Source of the DNA: Fonsecaea monophora
Taxonomy: Eukaryota; Ascomycota; Eurotiomycetes; Chaetothyriales; Herpotrichiellaceae
Direction of reading: 5' to 3'
Assembly: GCF_001642475.1 (NCBI RefSeq)
Contig: NW_019173973.1
Coordinates: 124,001 to 188,000 of the forward strand
Length of the DNA: 64,000 nt
Shown: positions 23,077-34,739 of the stretch, piece after piece
Layout: each line of letters starts with the position of its first letter
Numbering within the stretch: position 1 is the first letter of the stretch
The notes under the pieces: generated by a model
What the model was told of the DNA's origin: nothing
The model's database searches: none
Seen by the model: only the letters and a program-made list of their open reading frames with translations
Translations under genes and position numbers: made by a program

Positions 23077-24513
23077 TCAATCCTGAGGGGCAAACTTCCC
23101 CATGGTCCCCGGAAACCTGCCCTGCTGGTACCTCGCCCAAGCGTCATCGACGACGTCGCGACAATCGTAACCGAACAAGAACGGCTGAAAGACCGGGTCG
23201 CGCCAGCGGTTCTGGTAGCCCTCGAAAGGCCGGTCCTGCCAGGCGATCATTTGGCGGTCGCGCTCGCGCTGGCGCGGGCCGTCGTGGAGGTGGAAGACGT
23301 CGCGGCCGAGCTGGGAGGAGGCATTGACGACGCGGGTGGCGCGCGGCTTGCGCACCGCCTCGTAGATGCCCAGCACGTCGGGGATCTGGGCGCGCGACTC
23401 GATCCTCTCGAGGAGGTGGCCGAGCACGGCGCCGTCCTCGACGGCCTGCGCGGCGCCCTGGGCGAGGTAGGGTAAGGTGGCGTGGCACGCGTCGCCGAGC
23501 AGGGTGAAGCGGCCGCGGCGCTGGTCGCTCCACGAGGGCATCTCGCGCGAGTTCTGGAGGCGCCACTTGCTGGTGTCGTTGCACAGGGTCAGCAGCGCGC
23601 GCAGCTGCGGGTCCCACGCGGCGAAGAGGGCGTGCATCTCGTCCAGGTCGGCCTTTTGCTGGTTGACCAGCTCGGGCAGGTTGTCCGGGCAGGCGATGAC
23701 AATGTTGTACAGGTTGCCGCCCTTGAGGAGGTACGAGACGGCGTGGGCGTCGGGCCCCAGCCAGTAGTTGATGTTGGGCACGGCCACGAGGTCGCGCAGC
23801 AGCGGGTGCGCCTTCATGGCCTCGGCGGGCACCACGATCCGGTACGCCAGGTCGCCCGTCAGATGGGGCGGGTCCGGACGGCCCAGCAGCGCCTCGCGAC
23901 AGACCGACTTGAGCCCGTCGGCGCCCACGATGAGGTCCGCCGTGAAGGGTTGCGCTTGGCCTCTGATGTGCGCCGCCGGCAGGTCAAAGTCGATGCCCGT
24001 CACGAAGCTGTCCAGCCGGATCTCGACGCCCTGGCGCTCGGCCTCCTCGACCAGGATCTGGTGGTAGTCGGCCCGGTGGATGTGGAGGTACGGGTACCCA
24101 TAGGCGGATTCGCAGTGGGGGATCAAGGGCTGGGTGGACAGGACCTTGCCGTCGCGATAGGAGCGCAGGATGAAGTTTTGTGGACGCACCGACGCCTTTT
24201 CAATGGCCGGGAGAAGGCCCCATCGAGAGAGGATGCGGGTGCTGTTGGGAGGGACTTGGATGCCTGCACCGACCTGGAATGAGAATGGCGTTAGTTGAGC
24301 AGTTCACTCTTTTTTTTTTCCTCACTCCCCCTTCCTTCTCTGTCGCATTATTTCATGAATGGATAGATGGATAGATGTCCCTCTTACCTCTCCCAACGCT
24401 GGCGCCTGTTCCAGAATCGTCACTTTGTGACCAGCTCGAGCAATTGCAATTGCAGCCGCCAATCCCCCGAGTCCCGCACCGATGATGGCGACGTGGAGTT
24501 TGACTTTGGCCAT
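23077..24513 (-). CDS. FAD-dependent monooxygenase, salicylate-hydroxylase-like
   Basis: Exon 1 (24513-24388) and exon 2 (24273-23077) are joined by a 114-nt intron (gtaaga to ttccag) and give 440 residues. The flavin fold opens with IIGAGLGGLAAA (about 10-21), the dinucleotide-binding glycine motif, followed by a glutamate in ILEQAP. The splice restores the conserved GEVGAGIQVPPNS segment. A GADGLKS motif and the second FAD motif, GDACHATLPYLAQGAAQAVEDG, are both present. Class A flavoprotein hydroxylases of this type use NAD(P)H and O2 on aromatic acids such as salicylate or hydroxybenzoates, and also occur in secondary metabolism. The substrate here is unknown. The coding region is more GC-rich than its flanks. 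Confidence 0.9.
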
Positions 24514-26465
24514 GACTTGTTGCCCAATCCCACTTAGATCGCCTATTCGACAGGGCTTGGGTCTTTTGTGAATAGGTGTGTAGAGGAACAAGGCTGTCCA
24601 GATTCAGGGGGAGGGTCAAATGACGTAATTAATAAATTACCCCAGGTGTCACGGCTCACCACCCGCAGCGTCTCCGGGGTTTTTGTTCGATAGGGGACAG
24701 ATTCTATCAAGAGGGAATTTTCCGATCTTAACCAGTAGGACAGAGATGGTCTCGGAATGGTCCGAAATGGGACTTTTGTTGAAATGCCTAAGTCGTGCAA
24801 TCCGGCGAAAGTGAAGAGTACCGAACTCGCTCGCTGCGCAACTTCAGGTGTTTGCTCCCAGTAGAATTATTATCCCTTTTTGATGAGAGGTGGTGAATAA
24901 CCCTTCGCAGGGATCTGTGTTCTGAAGATACAAAGGTTGGAGATGATTTGTTAGTAGTAGTAGTAGTACACAATGTAGAAACAAAAGCAAAAACAAACGC
25001 AGCAGATCTTGACGGTGATGGTTGTTATATATCTACATATCTCATCCCATCGCAGGCGTTCGTACTTATAGAGGTACTTGTAGGTGGTGCAGTTGTGACC
25101 GTGAAAGTTGAGCAGCTTATTGCATTGCACTGCCGTGGCGAGATACCGACACCCGTCAAGCATCAACTCGGCGGAAAAGCATTTTTACATTTTTCTCCAG
25201 TCTACAAATTCTCCATTGCTCAGCACCTCGTAATACCGGGTTGGCCTTTTCTGTGGCTCAGGTGACAATTCCGCAGTTGGCGCGAGACAAGACAACACCC
25301 GTGGGCGACCCCGTCTTGATCCATCGTAATCGTGTACCGGTAAATCCAGTCATTTTTCTTGGGAGGAACACACAAGTTTCGGAACGTTCCTTAACCTCTT
25401 TTCAGCGGCGTACACCAGCAATTCGCCAGGCCCTTCCAAGAATCTCTTTGGGTGAGGCCTAAGCCTGAACCTGAGCCTGACAACCCGATCTCAAGCCCCG
25501 TGACGGCCTTTCTCGTCTCTCCCTCTCATTTGGCTTTGGAGCCTCCCTGCCTGGCCCCCCATCGGCAATCTTGAGCGGGATGATTCTTTTTACAAGATCC
25601 TTGGGCCTTGGAAAAACTTGCCCGCCTACGCCGCCTTCGCTCTGCTGCCTTCGCTCTGCCGCCTCCGCCTGACCCGATGATCTGCCGTTGCAAGTCCCTC
25701 GCACTGTACACCGTACTTGTACCGAGTACTGGAGAACCTCCCCACGCACGCGGGTGCAATCTTCGGCAGTTACCTACACCAGCCTCGCGTGCCTCGCGTG
25801 CCTCGCTGTTAGGTAGTTGGCATTACACCACCACAACGAGTCACGTCGACGTCGTCGTCGTCTTCTTCTTCTTCTCATTATTTCTCCAGAACTCCACAAG
25901 GAAAAGGAAAAAAGGACATTTGACAATGGAATACATACACGATCATCTGTGTGAGGAAGGGGAGAAACAGCATTGTATCTGCCCGCCTTGCAAAAATTTA
26001 TTTGCGGACAGGCAAAGGCAACGCCAAAAGGCGTGAATGAGATGAGAGGCACAGACAGAGACAGAAAGAGCGTGCGTAGATAATCTGGTTGCTGGTCTGC
26101 TAGGCTGCTGGAACGAAAGAGAAGAAAGTCCTCACTGGCAGACTGGGTAGAATCCTCGTGTTCACACTACCCTACGTATTTATCTAGACCTTCTCCCTCC
26201 CTCATTCCTTTTTCGCTTCCAGTTCGTCCCATCCCTTCCTGGCCTCTGCCAGAACCAACATGGCAGGAAATAATATGCACCATGGCACTGCCCTCACTTG
26301 CCATCTGCCCCCTTAAAGCTGCAAACGAAAGACTCAAAAAAGTTGCCAAAACACAACAGAAACAAAGGCAGGACCCACGGTCTTTCCTATCAATAACTAA
26401 GAAACGCGCTGTAAGAGTTCGATGGAAATACCACCAATATCCCCACAATACACGAACCCTATCAA
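24514..26465. other. 1.95-kb gap between the monooxygenase start and the transporter 3' end
   Basis: No convincing gene. It contains a TAG microsatellite (24952-24968), a GTC/TTC tract (25847-25875) and the second exact copy of GTACCGAGTAC (25719-25729). It should include the monooxygenase promoter and the transporter 3' UTR. Confidence 0.55.
25719..25729 (+). repeat. Recurrent intergenic motif GTACCGAGTAC, copy 2
   Basis: Exact repeat of the 11-mer at 1208-1218. Confidence 0.5.
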
Positions 26466-27908
26466 TCAACGCCCGCCTGCATTGTTGGCACACGAAAATG
26501 GCTTATTCGTTGTCCCGGTTTCGACCATGGCCGAGATGCTGGCGTATGTTCCCACCCCGAATAAGATGGCGGCGACCAGAATATTGACGCAGTTGAGAAG
26601 AAACAAAAAGGCCTTGCCCAAACTCCATTTGCCGTTGAGATTCATGTGCATCCAGAACATGCCCGACAATCCGAATGTGAACCAAGATGCAAACAAGGCC
26701 GAAGTCAAGCCCAACAGGTGGTTGAACACGGGCACAGCTTCGGCAATGACCCACGCCCCCAGCCACGATATGCTAACGATAGCGAACCACACACCGTATG
26801 ATTTCCACGTCTTCTGGTGCAGCAGGTCGTCCTCTCGGTCGTGCAGCAGTCGTACGTACAGGAACTTGGCCCCGACATGCCCGTTGACCACTCCGGCAAT
26901 GACAATCGTCACAATTGCCACCCCGTACGCAACCTTCTTGACCACAGTACTCGCACTGTCCAACGCCGGACTGGCGACATTGTCTCCGGCGTAGTAATAC
27001 ACCACCACCGCCGTGATGATGTACATGGAAATGTCACTGCATTGCAGAAACGCGAGGGCTTTGGGAAAGTCATGTGGGTTCCTCAACTCGGAGATGAAGG
27101 TGAAGAATGCAACGTGACCGGCATACGCAAAGACCATGTTCGACACCGCGTTGAACCCGTCCCTGAAGCTGAGATCTGGTTGTGGCCAGAGACGAACATG
27201 AAGGACCCCGTCTGGGCCCGCCCCCGGCTGCGTGATCGACACCCCGACCATGGTGATCATGACCGCACCGATGATACTCACGAAGCTGGCAATCGAGTAG
27301 TAGGACAGGTGTTTCAACGTCCGGGGCAATGTGAAAATCAGGCTCATAATGGTGCCTAGCACCATCCAGACAATGGTACACGCCCCGTGGTCGGTGATGG
27401 CGTTCATCATTATCGAAAAGGTCAAGATGTGACTGCCCATGATAAAGACATAGAACAAAAATTGACCCCAGCCGAGAATGAAGTTTCCCCATTTACCAAA
27501 CAACACTCCACCGGCGCAGGCCATCGAGTGAATGTGAGGGTATCGCCTCTTAAACTGTCCGATGACAAACCCGGTATACGATGCCATCGCCCCCAGCAGC
27601 ACGAGCAGAATAAGACCCGGGACGATGCCCAGCGTTGCCATCGCAGCCGGCAGAGAGAGAATCCCGAGAGAGATGGTTTCAGCCACCATAACCATGCCCG
27701 CCTGCCACCAGACCATGCTCTTGTATTCCACACCACCGTCGATCCGGCTGGCCATAGGATCGATTTGTTTCTCTTGCTCCATATCCCCATTCTTGGGGCC
27801 ACTCTCCGGGTTGCCATGGTCATTCGAAACCAACGTGTCGTTACTGGTGGGAAGATTGTTGTCGTTATCGCGGGCATCGGTGCCCGACGCGTTGCGAGAA
27901 ACGTCCAT
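26466..27908 (-). CDS. Amino-acid transporter, AAAP family (neutral amino acid permease, Mtr-like)
   Basis: This is a 480-residue single-exon protein. A polar N-terminus of about 65 residues precedes about eleven hydrophobic segments typical of the Aa_trans (AAAP) fold. The first contains the family-like GMVMVAETISLGILSLPAA, the position of the unwound substrate-binding helix. Fungal relatives such as Neurospora Mtr import neutral and aromatic amino acids by proton symport at the plasma membrane. Specificity here is inferred only. I see no perfect TGACTCA in the 500 bp upstream. The gene runs in the same direction as GUT2 and LEU4 but with separate promoters. Confidence 0.9.
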   Translation of the reverse strand: MDVSRNASGTDARDNDNNLPTSNDTLVSNDHGNPESGPKNGDMEQEKQIDPMASRIDGGVEYKSMVWWQAGMVMVAETISLGILSLPAAMATLGIVPGLILLVLLGAMASYTGFVIGQFKRRYPHIHSMACAGGVLFGKWGNFILGWGQFLFYVFIMGSHILTFSIMMNAITDHGACTIVWMVLGTIMSLIFTLPRTLKHLSYYSIASFVSIIGAVMITMVGVSITQPGAGPDGVLHVRLWPQPDLSFRDGFNAVSNMVFAYAGHVAFFTFISELRNPHDFPKALAFLQCSDISMYIITAVVVYYYAGDNVASPALDSASTVVKKVAYGVAIVTIVIAGVVNGHVGAKFLYVRLLHDREDDLLHQKTWKSYGVWFAIVSISWLGAWVIAEAVPVFNHLLGLTSALFASWFTFGLSGMFWMHMNLNGKWSLGKAFLFLLNCVNILVAAILFGVGTYASISAMVETGTTNKPFSCANNAGGR

Positions 27909-28412
27909 TTTTGATGCGACTTAGGACCCAGGAAATGGTGGTATTCGACAGCGCGATGTTCTGAGGATGTGTGGAGGCGAGCCGCACCGTGAAAGCGAAG
28001 GGTACGGAGTGGTGACGGCTCTGCTCCAACGGACAAATACGTTGCTAAAGGATAAGGAGTCTGCGCAGAAGAGAATAGTCCAGCAAAGACAGGGGGAATT
28101 CGTCCCTTTTTGTAGTTCTGGACGTGTGACCACATGCTGTGTTGCAGGCAGGAACCACCGACAACTGCTGCAGATCCAAGCAGTAGTTTGTTGAACCGTC
28201 AAAGCCCACACTGGATCGGCAGCGCTGAATGGCTATCCTTCTGTACGGATGAGTTGTATCCAAACATCGTGCGAGGACCGTCACTGATACACTTGGTACG
28301 ACTAACAGGATCGTCAGGGCCACAACAGCGACATTACTCTACCAGAAGCTCCGAGGAAACACCATCGTTTGGTTAAAGGTTGCCCAGACTGCATATCCAG
28401 CGGAAGAGAAGG
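27909..28412. promoter_or_regulatory. Upstream region of the amino-acid transporter and 3' flank of GUT2
   Basis: 504 bp. No gene and no confident regulatory site. Confidence 0.4.
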
Positions 28413-30705
28413 CTACTTGTTGGCGGGCGAGTCTTGTCCCAGGACTGGATTTTGTCCCGGTCTCAATTTCGAGTCACTCTCGAGAGTGTCCGCTGGACCA
28501 TCTGCAATCTGTTAGCATTTCTTACAGCTTGTTGAGCCCAACAGCCCTTGGCTTACCATATCTTGAATAAAGCTTCCTCTCGTATTCGTCGGCGAACCCG
28601 GCTTTTCCACTCTCAACATCCTTTCTCGAGACATTCAACTTGCTCCGTGGGAGGCCCATCGAGGCCAGAAAAGCCACGCTCTCCTTCCATTCGATGTCTT
28701 TCCTCTTGCTGTCCCACTTTAGCTCTTCGGCCATCAAATCGATAACATTAGGCAAGGCTTCCAACGCCGCTTGGGCGTTCAGGAATGCTAATCTTGTCCT
28801 TCGTGCAATCACATCCACGGCTCGTTGCGCGAATTCGTGTCTGACTGCGTACCGTACTTCTCCATCTATAAATGGGTAAAGCGCCGAAATACGCTTTCCT
28901 CGCACTGGGAACCTCTCGTTGGTCGGGCTTGAAAGTGCTGCCACAGTCCATGCACGATCACCATATGCCTCCGCAAGATGCTTTGCCACTTCGGTCTCGA
29001 GACCGAAATGTTGAATCAGATTGATGAACAGAGTCTTGGAAAATCCATGGGCACCAACAAGCCTGACTTGGTGTGTTTGGCAAGTCCCATCGAGCGGAGC
29101 AGCGTCGTCCATCTTCTCAGTCCCACTAATTCTCGTCGGAGTTGTTAGTGGCCTTGTCTGTAGCCCGAATTGGTCGATAGCTTCATCGACCGCATCCTCT
29201 GCCATTTGACGATATGTTGTCCATTTACCACCAGCACAGGTGAGCAGTCCTGAGGTCGAGACTGTCACTAGATGATTTCGCACCAATGACTCGGTATTCT
29301 TAGCTTTGGGATCTTTTACGAGCGGGCGAATCCCCGACCAGGCGGCAAGCACATCACCACGTCGGACGTTGATCTCCGGGGACAGATATCCCTTGATCTC
29401 GTTCAAAATCCAGCCGATTTCCTCCTCCCCAGCGATCGGATGCTGGGTGATCTTACAGGGGGCGTCGGTCGTGCCGGCGATCGTGTTCCCTTGCCAGGGG
29501 AGGAAGAAGATGACACGGCCATCCGACGTTGCAGGATCGATCAGACCCATCGAGTTCCTCTGCGGACTGTAATATCCCGGGAGCACCACGTGGACACCAG
29601 AACTAGGAGCAACAATTTCCTGGACATTCTGGTCGTCCATCTTTCGTATCGAGTCGCAGAAAGGCCCTGTCGCATTGATGATGCCTTTGGCGCGTATCGT
29701 AAAAGGCGCCGCCGGCTTGCCATTCTTTTCGGCAATCACATCTCGAACAACAGCACCATTCAGTTTGCCATTCTGGTCCTTGGTCAAGCCGGTGACTTCC
29801 ATATGGTTGACCACAGTCGCACCGTACAGCGCAGCCGTTGCCGCAATGGAAATGTTCATGCGACTGTCGTTGTGCGCGCCATCATAGTACACCAGCGCTC
29901 CCACCAAATTCTCTTTTCTCAACATCGGAAATGCGTCCAGGGCCTTGCTCTTGGTCAAGAAGTAGCTGGTTTCAATGCCTTCGCTACCTGCCAGATAGTC
30001 GTAAAGCTTTGTACCTGCCCAGAAATACGGTGCTTGCCACCATTTCTGCAAAGGTATCATGATAGGAAGCCACATGGATAGATGAGGGGCTGTGTCGAGG
30101 AAATATTTCCTCTCACGCAGAGCCTCCTTGACCAGAGCATATTGATTGTAGTCCAGCTCCCAGAACGCCTTTTCAAGGTATCGTACACCACCGTGCACAA
30201 GTTTCGTGCTCTTACTACTTGTCCCCGCCGCAAAATCATCGCGCTCGACCAAGGCAACCTTGAGACCACGAGTAGCAGCATCCAGCGCAATGCCTGAACC
30301 TGTTGCCCCTCCCCCGATGACCAAGAGATCGTATGGCTCCCCAGCTTCTTGTTCCGCTGGCAAGCTCGTGTCGCTATCGCCACTTGTTGCGCCTCTTAAT
30401 CGGTCTAAACTATTCTTCAACTGTTGCCGGATGGGCGTTTCCGCTGCGGCGCCCACCAGTCCACCACTCTTCCTGAGGTCGGCGATCTGTTCCGCACGGG
30501 GCTTGATCAAGGGGAACTTGGGAGGGATGATCGTGCCGTCCTCTGTTCGCGGGATGGGGACGATGGCGCCTTGAGAGCCAGGAACATTGATGGGACGGTA
30601 GGAGAGGTACAATATGGTGCCTCCAATCCCGGCGATCGCAGCACCAGAATAAAGGAGTGGTTTGAGGAAACGACGTGCGGAAGGAGAGCGACCGGCCGAG
30701 GCCAT
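28413..30705 (-). CDS. GUT2: Mitochondrial FAD-dependent glycerol-3-phosphate dehydrogenase
   Basis: Exon 1 (30705-28557) and a short last exon (28501-28413) give 745 residues. The 55-nt intron has gtaagc, a gctaac branch and ttgcag. Without splicing the ORF stops 11 codons into the intron (28522). The enzyme oxidises glycerol-3-phosphate to dihydroxyacetone phosphate at the inner mitochondrial membrane, passing electrons to ubiquinone. It serves glycerol growth and the G3P shuttle. A basic leader and a hydrophobic segment (about 16-35) fit mitochondrial targeting and anchoring. The FAD motif VIGGGATGSG is at 129-138, followed by the DAO domain with TSSKSTKLVHGGVRYLE and the C-terminal DAO_C domain. 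The leader is longer than in yeast Gut2. Confidence 0.93.
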
Positions 30706-31842
30706 GGTTTCTATAATGCGAGGTCCAGTCTGGCGTCCACTGCGCGGATCAATCGTTCAACAGTGATGGACTGCGCGGAGAGGGCTGTAACTTCAACAAT
30801 TGACGACCACAGTGATCAATGCCACTTCTTCTGGACACCCATGATCCGACTTCTCATAAAAGAGATGGTGGAATGCCACAAAGCTAGGGCTCAAAGCTTT
30901 GGAATGCTCATGAACAATTGAGGCTGAAGAGGTGGGTAGGGCATCGATGCCCAAGTTATACTAGACAACCAGTTTGTCAGGTAGTGCACGGTTCACACTT
31001 GAGAAAAGGAAGCTGGAATGAAGCCGAGATACAACTCCAAAGGCATGTGAGAAGAAGTCTTCGGACTTGTCATGAAGGGGAAGAGCCCAAGGGGGAGAGT
31101 CCCGTGTGTCCCTCGCCAAAGGGTGAATGGCTGATGGGCGCAGCGGAGAGGCATGGATGTGCATGAAGCCCGCTGCATGGCCGTCGTCATGGTTCACTGC
31201 ACGGCATCAACGGAGCCTTTGGGACGAGTGGAAATCCGCGTGGGGGGACCAGAGGGATGCATTTCGGTGTTGATGGCCCGACCTCAGGGCGGCTTTAAGC
31301 GAATCGGGCGGTGGTCGATTGGGTCTCCTGAGCTTGACCTATACCCCCATGCAAGCTATTGGGCGCCTCCTCGGTGTCTATGGGGGCGAACCCCCAAGCC
31401 CCTCTAGAGGCACTTCAATTTTAGTACTTACCTAGACAGTTAGCCCCGGCTTATACAGACTGGACGAGGCAGGTGAATAAACACAAATGGAAAACATGTG
31501 ATGTGCCACAACACATCCGAGGGTCGAAATTCAGAGGCCGCGAGCATGTGCACATCGCACCTGGAGACAGATCTGGGGTAGGTTCAAGGTCTCTAAGAGG
31601 AATTGTTGGTAAATCGTGCAAATGTTGCAGGGGGGTGATCACCGCTGGTGCAGCCCAATATCAGATTTGTGTCCAAGGCGCATCCATCCTGGCTATACAA
31701 CAAATAATCAACCCACTTTCTTTTTTGGTAAATCACCCACTAGAAGTGGCCTAATTAACCCCCATTACCCCCCGTTTTTAGTTTTCATGCAAATGGAACC
31801 GTGGCCCTCAGGAAAATGGCCGTGCGCACTTGTCCAGACATA
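30706..31842. other. Gap between GUT2 and LEU4
   Basis: 1.1 kb holding the GUT2 promoter and the LEU4 3' flank. No supported ORF. Confidence 0.5.
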
Positions 31843-34077
31843 CTAGGGGTCGACGACGTGCCCATTGACAGACTCAGCCTTCTGTTCCAGCAAGTCGATG
31901 TCAATCTTGTTCGCGGCAACGCTGCTTGGATTCGTCTCCTTGTTCAATTTAGACGGTGTAACACCTCCTTCTGTTGCAGTCACGGACGATCTCAATGGGC
32001 TGTTAGGGCTGTCGGAGCCATTGTTCAGGTTCAGACGCTCCAAAGCTTCGAGTTCCGCTTCAGAAAACTGCCTCAGGTGCTTAGGTTTAAAAGGGACCGG
32101 CGTGGAAACCCGCGATGTCAAGAACTGCCGAGTTTGAGAGTCAGCTTTCTGTTTTCAGATTCCAGGTAAAACGCGCTTCGCTGTGGGGGGTGAGACATAC
32201 CGAGCTTGCTGCACTCAACAACGCGATCAAGGATGCCTGGACCACATCTTCATGTATGCCAACTCCCCATACTTTCTCGCTCGAGTTGCTTGCCGTACAC
32301 TCTATATACGTAGCAGCTTTCACTTCTCTCCCTTCACCAATGGCGTGCTCCTTGTAATCCGCCACATCAAGATCAATTCCCAAGGAATGTAAAGCATTGG
32401 CGAGGGAGGAAATGGCACCATTGCCCACCCCCACGATCGGGTGCTGAACTCCATCAATGGCAATGATACCTGCAAACTGTCGTTTGGCAGTCGAGGTATT
32501 TTGGGCCGGCGCCGTTGTCTGGGGTGGCTGGCCTGCCGAAATCTTCGTCTGGGGCGCTGGTGAGGGAGTCCGAACAGCTGTGATGTTGTAGTCGATGAGA
32601 GTAAATCGCGGATTCTTCCTGAGATGATACGACTCTTCAAACAGGGCCTGGATTTCTCGAGGAAGCAACTCTCGACCTTTGGCATCGGCTTCTTTTTGCA
32701 CAATCTTGCTGAATGCGATCTGCAACCCGCGGGGCAGGTCCAGTTCCAGGCTGCGTTGGATAATCCAGGCGACACCCCCTTTACCAGACTGTGAGTTGAC
32801 TCTGATGACGGCTTCGTATGTACGTCCGATGTCCTGAGGATCGAGTGGCAGGTAGGGCAGTTCCCATGGATCCTCAGCACCACGACCTTCCTTTTTCCGA
32901 AGCTGAAACCCCTTTTTGATAGCGTCTTGGTGTGAGCCGCTGAAGGCACAAACTACTAACTGGCCACCATAAGGCCACCGCTCATTGACGGGTATCTTTG
33001 TTGATTCTTCACAGACGCGGATGACTTTGTTGATGTCACTGAAATCAACATTGGGCCAGACACCTTGCGTATACAGATTGAGAGCCAGGGTAACGAGATC
33101 AACATTCCCGGTTCGTTCCCCATTGCCGAATAGAGTGCCTTCGACTCTTTCAGCACCCGCCATCTGAGCCAGCTCTGCAGCTGCTACAGCACAGCCTCGG
33201 TCGTTGTGAGGATGCACCGAGACACAAAATTTCTCACGCTCGGTCATATGGGTGCAAAAGTATTCGATCTGGTCCGCGAATATATTTGGTGTGGCCATTT
33301 CCACCGTGGCGGGGAGGTTGAAAATCAATTTGCTATCTTCGGTCGGCTCCCACGCTTCTTTTACCGCTTCGCACACTCGTACCGCAAACTCGGGCGACGT
33401 ATCTGAAAAGGTCTCGGGGCTGAATTCGTAGAGCCATTCTGTACCTGCGTGGCTAGGATCGTCCTTCGTGATGGATCTCGCAAACTTGGTACACTTGACA
33501 GCCAGGGCAAGAGTCTCGTCTTCAGTCATGCCAAACACAATTCTGCGGAAGCATTCACTGGTAGCAAGATATAAGTGTAAAATGGCCTTTTTGGCTCCTC
33601 TTACAGACTCCACAGTCCGCCGGATGAAGTCCTCGCGGCAGGGTGACAGAACCTGCACCCAAACGTCGTCGGGGACCACGCCGGGGGTTTCGATCAGGTA
33701 TCTTGTAAAGTCGTAGTCGGTTTGCGAAGCGGAAGGGAACGAGACTTCGATTTCCTTGTAACCCAGTTCAACAAGCATCTTGAAGAAGCGCAGTTTTTGT
33801 TCACCATCCTAAAGCGACTGTCAGTCTCTAAACCAGCGGGTTGAGAGGTTCCGGAGCGAGTGTTCATACCATCGGATCAACAAGGCTTTGATTGCCGTCT
33901 CGCAAATCAGTGGCCAGCCACCGAGGAGGCTTGTCGTTGGTCCGCGAGGGCCATTGTCGGTTAGGCAAGTCAAGAGGCTTGAACTTGCGGTATTTTTTCC
34001 AGGGCTCTCGAAGCCTAAGATATGTCGATTAGTCCTACCCTGTGATGCTTACATAGAGCCTGCACATACATAGGCAT
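31843..34077 (-). CDS. LEU4: 2-isopropylmalate synthase
   Basis: Four exons, 34077-34070 (8 nt: ATGCCTAT), 34014-33870, 33808-32201 and 32124-31843, give 680 residues. The introns are 55, 61 and 76 nt with good signals. The protein catalyses acetyl-CoA + 2-ketoisovalerate to 2-isopropylmalate, the first committed step of leucine synthesis. The start MPMLREPWKKYRKFKP, the catalytic TDLRDGNQSLVDPM (39-51) and the metal-binding HPHNDRG (250-256) are clear. The C-terminal LeuA dimer domain for leucine feedback begins after a Pro/Thr/Gln linker, near FAGIIAIDGVQHP. The last exon adds an extended polar tail ending GHVVDP, which makes the protein longer than yeast Leu4. A TGAGTCA lies 224 bp upstream. 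Confidence 0.95.
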
Positions 34078-34739
34078 AGTCAACGAGCAATTCGCGACCG
34101 GAGACCAGTCGTCACTGTCAAAGAGAGTTGGTCAACCGAGGATGCTGGAAGTATGCGGGCAAGGCGAGGAAGTGGCTCGGCTTAGTATCTGAGGTTCGAT
34201 TGCGATCACCACACCAGGGTTTGAATCAACGTCGAAGAGAGCGCGAGTATGAATGTGAAGGGAGTATCATTCAGAGCGGGACAGAGGAGACTAGAGAATA
34301 TGAGTCAATCTTCGCAAAGAGCGCAAGAGGCAAAAGTTTTCTGAACGTGGGGCAAAAGGTCCAAAGCGTGACGCACCGCAAGTAACCGAATTTGTGGGGT
34401 AATAATTAATTATCAAAGAATGAGATGCTTGTGGATTTGCCAAGTTCGGCCATGGTCTGGATACTGGCAAACTGGTACATACAAGGTCCTTGGTACATAA
34501 AAACCATTGCATGCTACTGTCTACCTAGATAGGTATACCTCAGGAATCTCAACCTCCTGTGCTTCATTATACCGTCACCGTCGATGCTCAGACGGAGTGT
34601 CAATGCATCTAGACCCTGTCTCGCTCGCTCTTGACCTCAGCCTCGTTGCCCGTGGCCCTCTGGTAGATCAACGACACCTATCTTATACCTGTCGAATAAT
34701 GTCGAGCTAAAACATGATTACCTGCCCTGTCCTTTGCCT
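34078..34739. other. LEU4 upstream region
   Basis: 662 bp between LEU4 and the 3' end of the next minus-strand gene. It contains TGAGTCA at 34301-34307 and no gene. Confidence 0.55.
34301..34307. promoter_or_regulatory. Candidate Gcn4/CpcA site TGAGTCA upstream of LEU4
   Basis: A perfect palindromic TGA(G/C)TCA heptamer 224 bp upstream of the LEU4 ATG. Gcn4/CpcA (Cpc-1) activates amino-acid biosynthetic genes through this sequence during starvation. The role here is inferred from position. Confidence 0.5.

Noticed and set aside
23144..24282. Long frames in other frames or on the opposite strand over the FAD monooxygenase
   Set aside because: Repetitive Arg/Ala/Val composition in GC-rich coding DNA. 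The monooxygenase frame has both FAD motifs.
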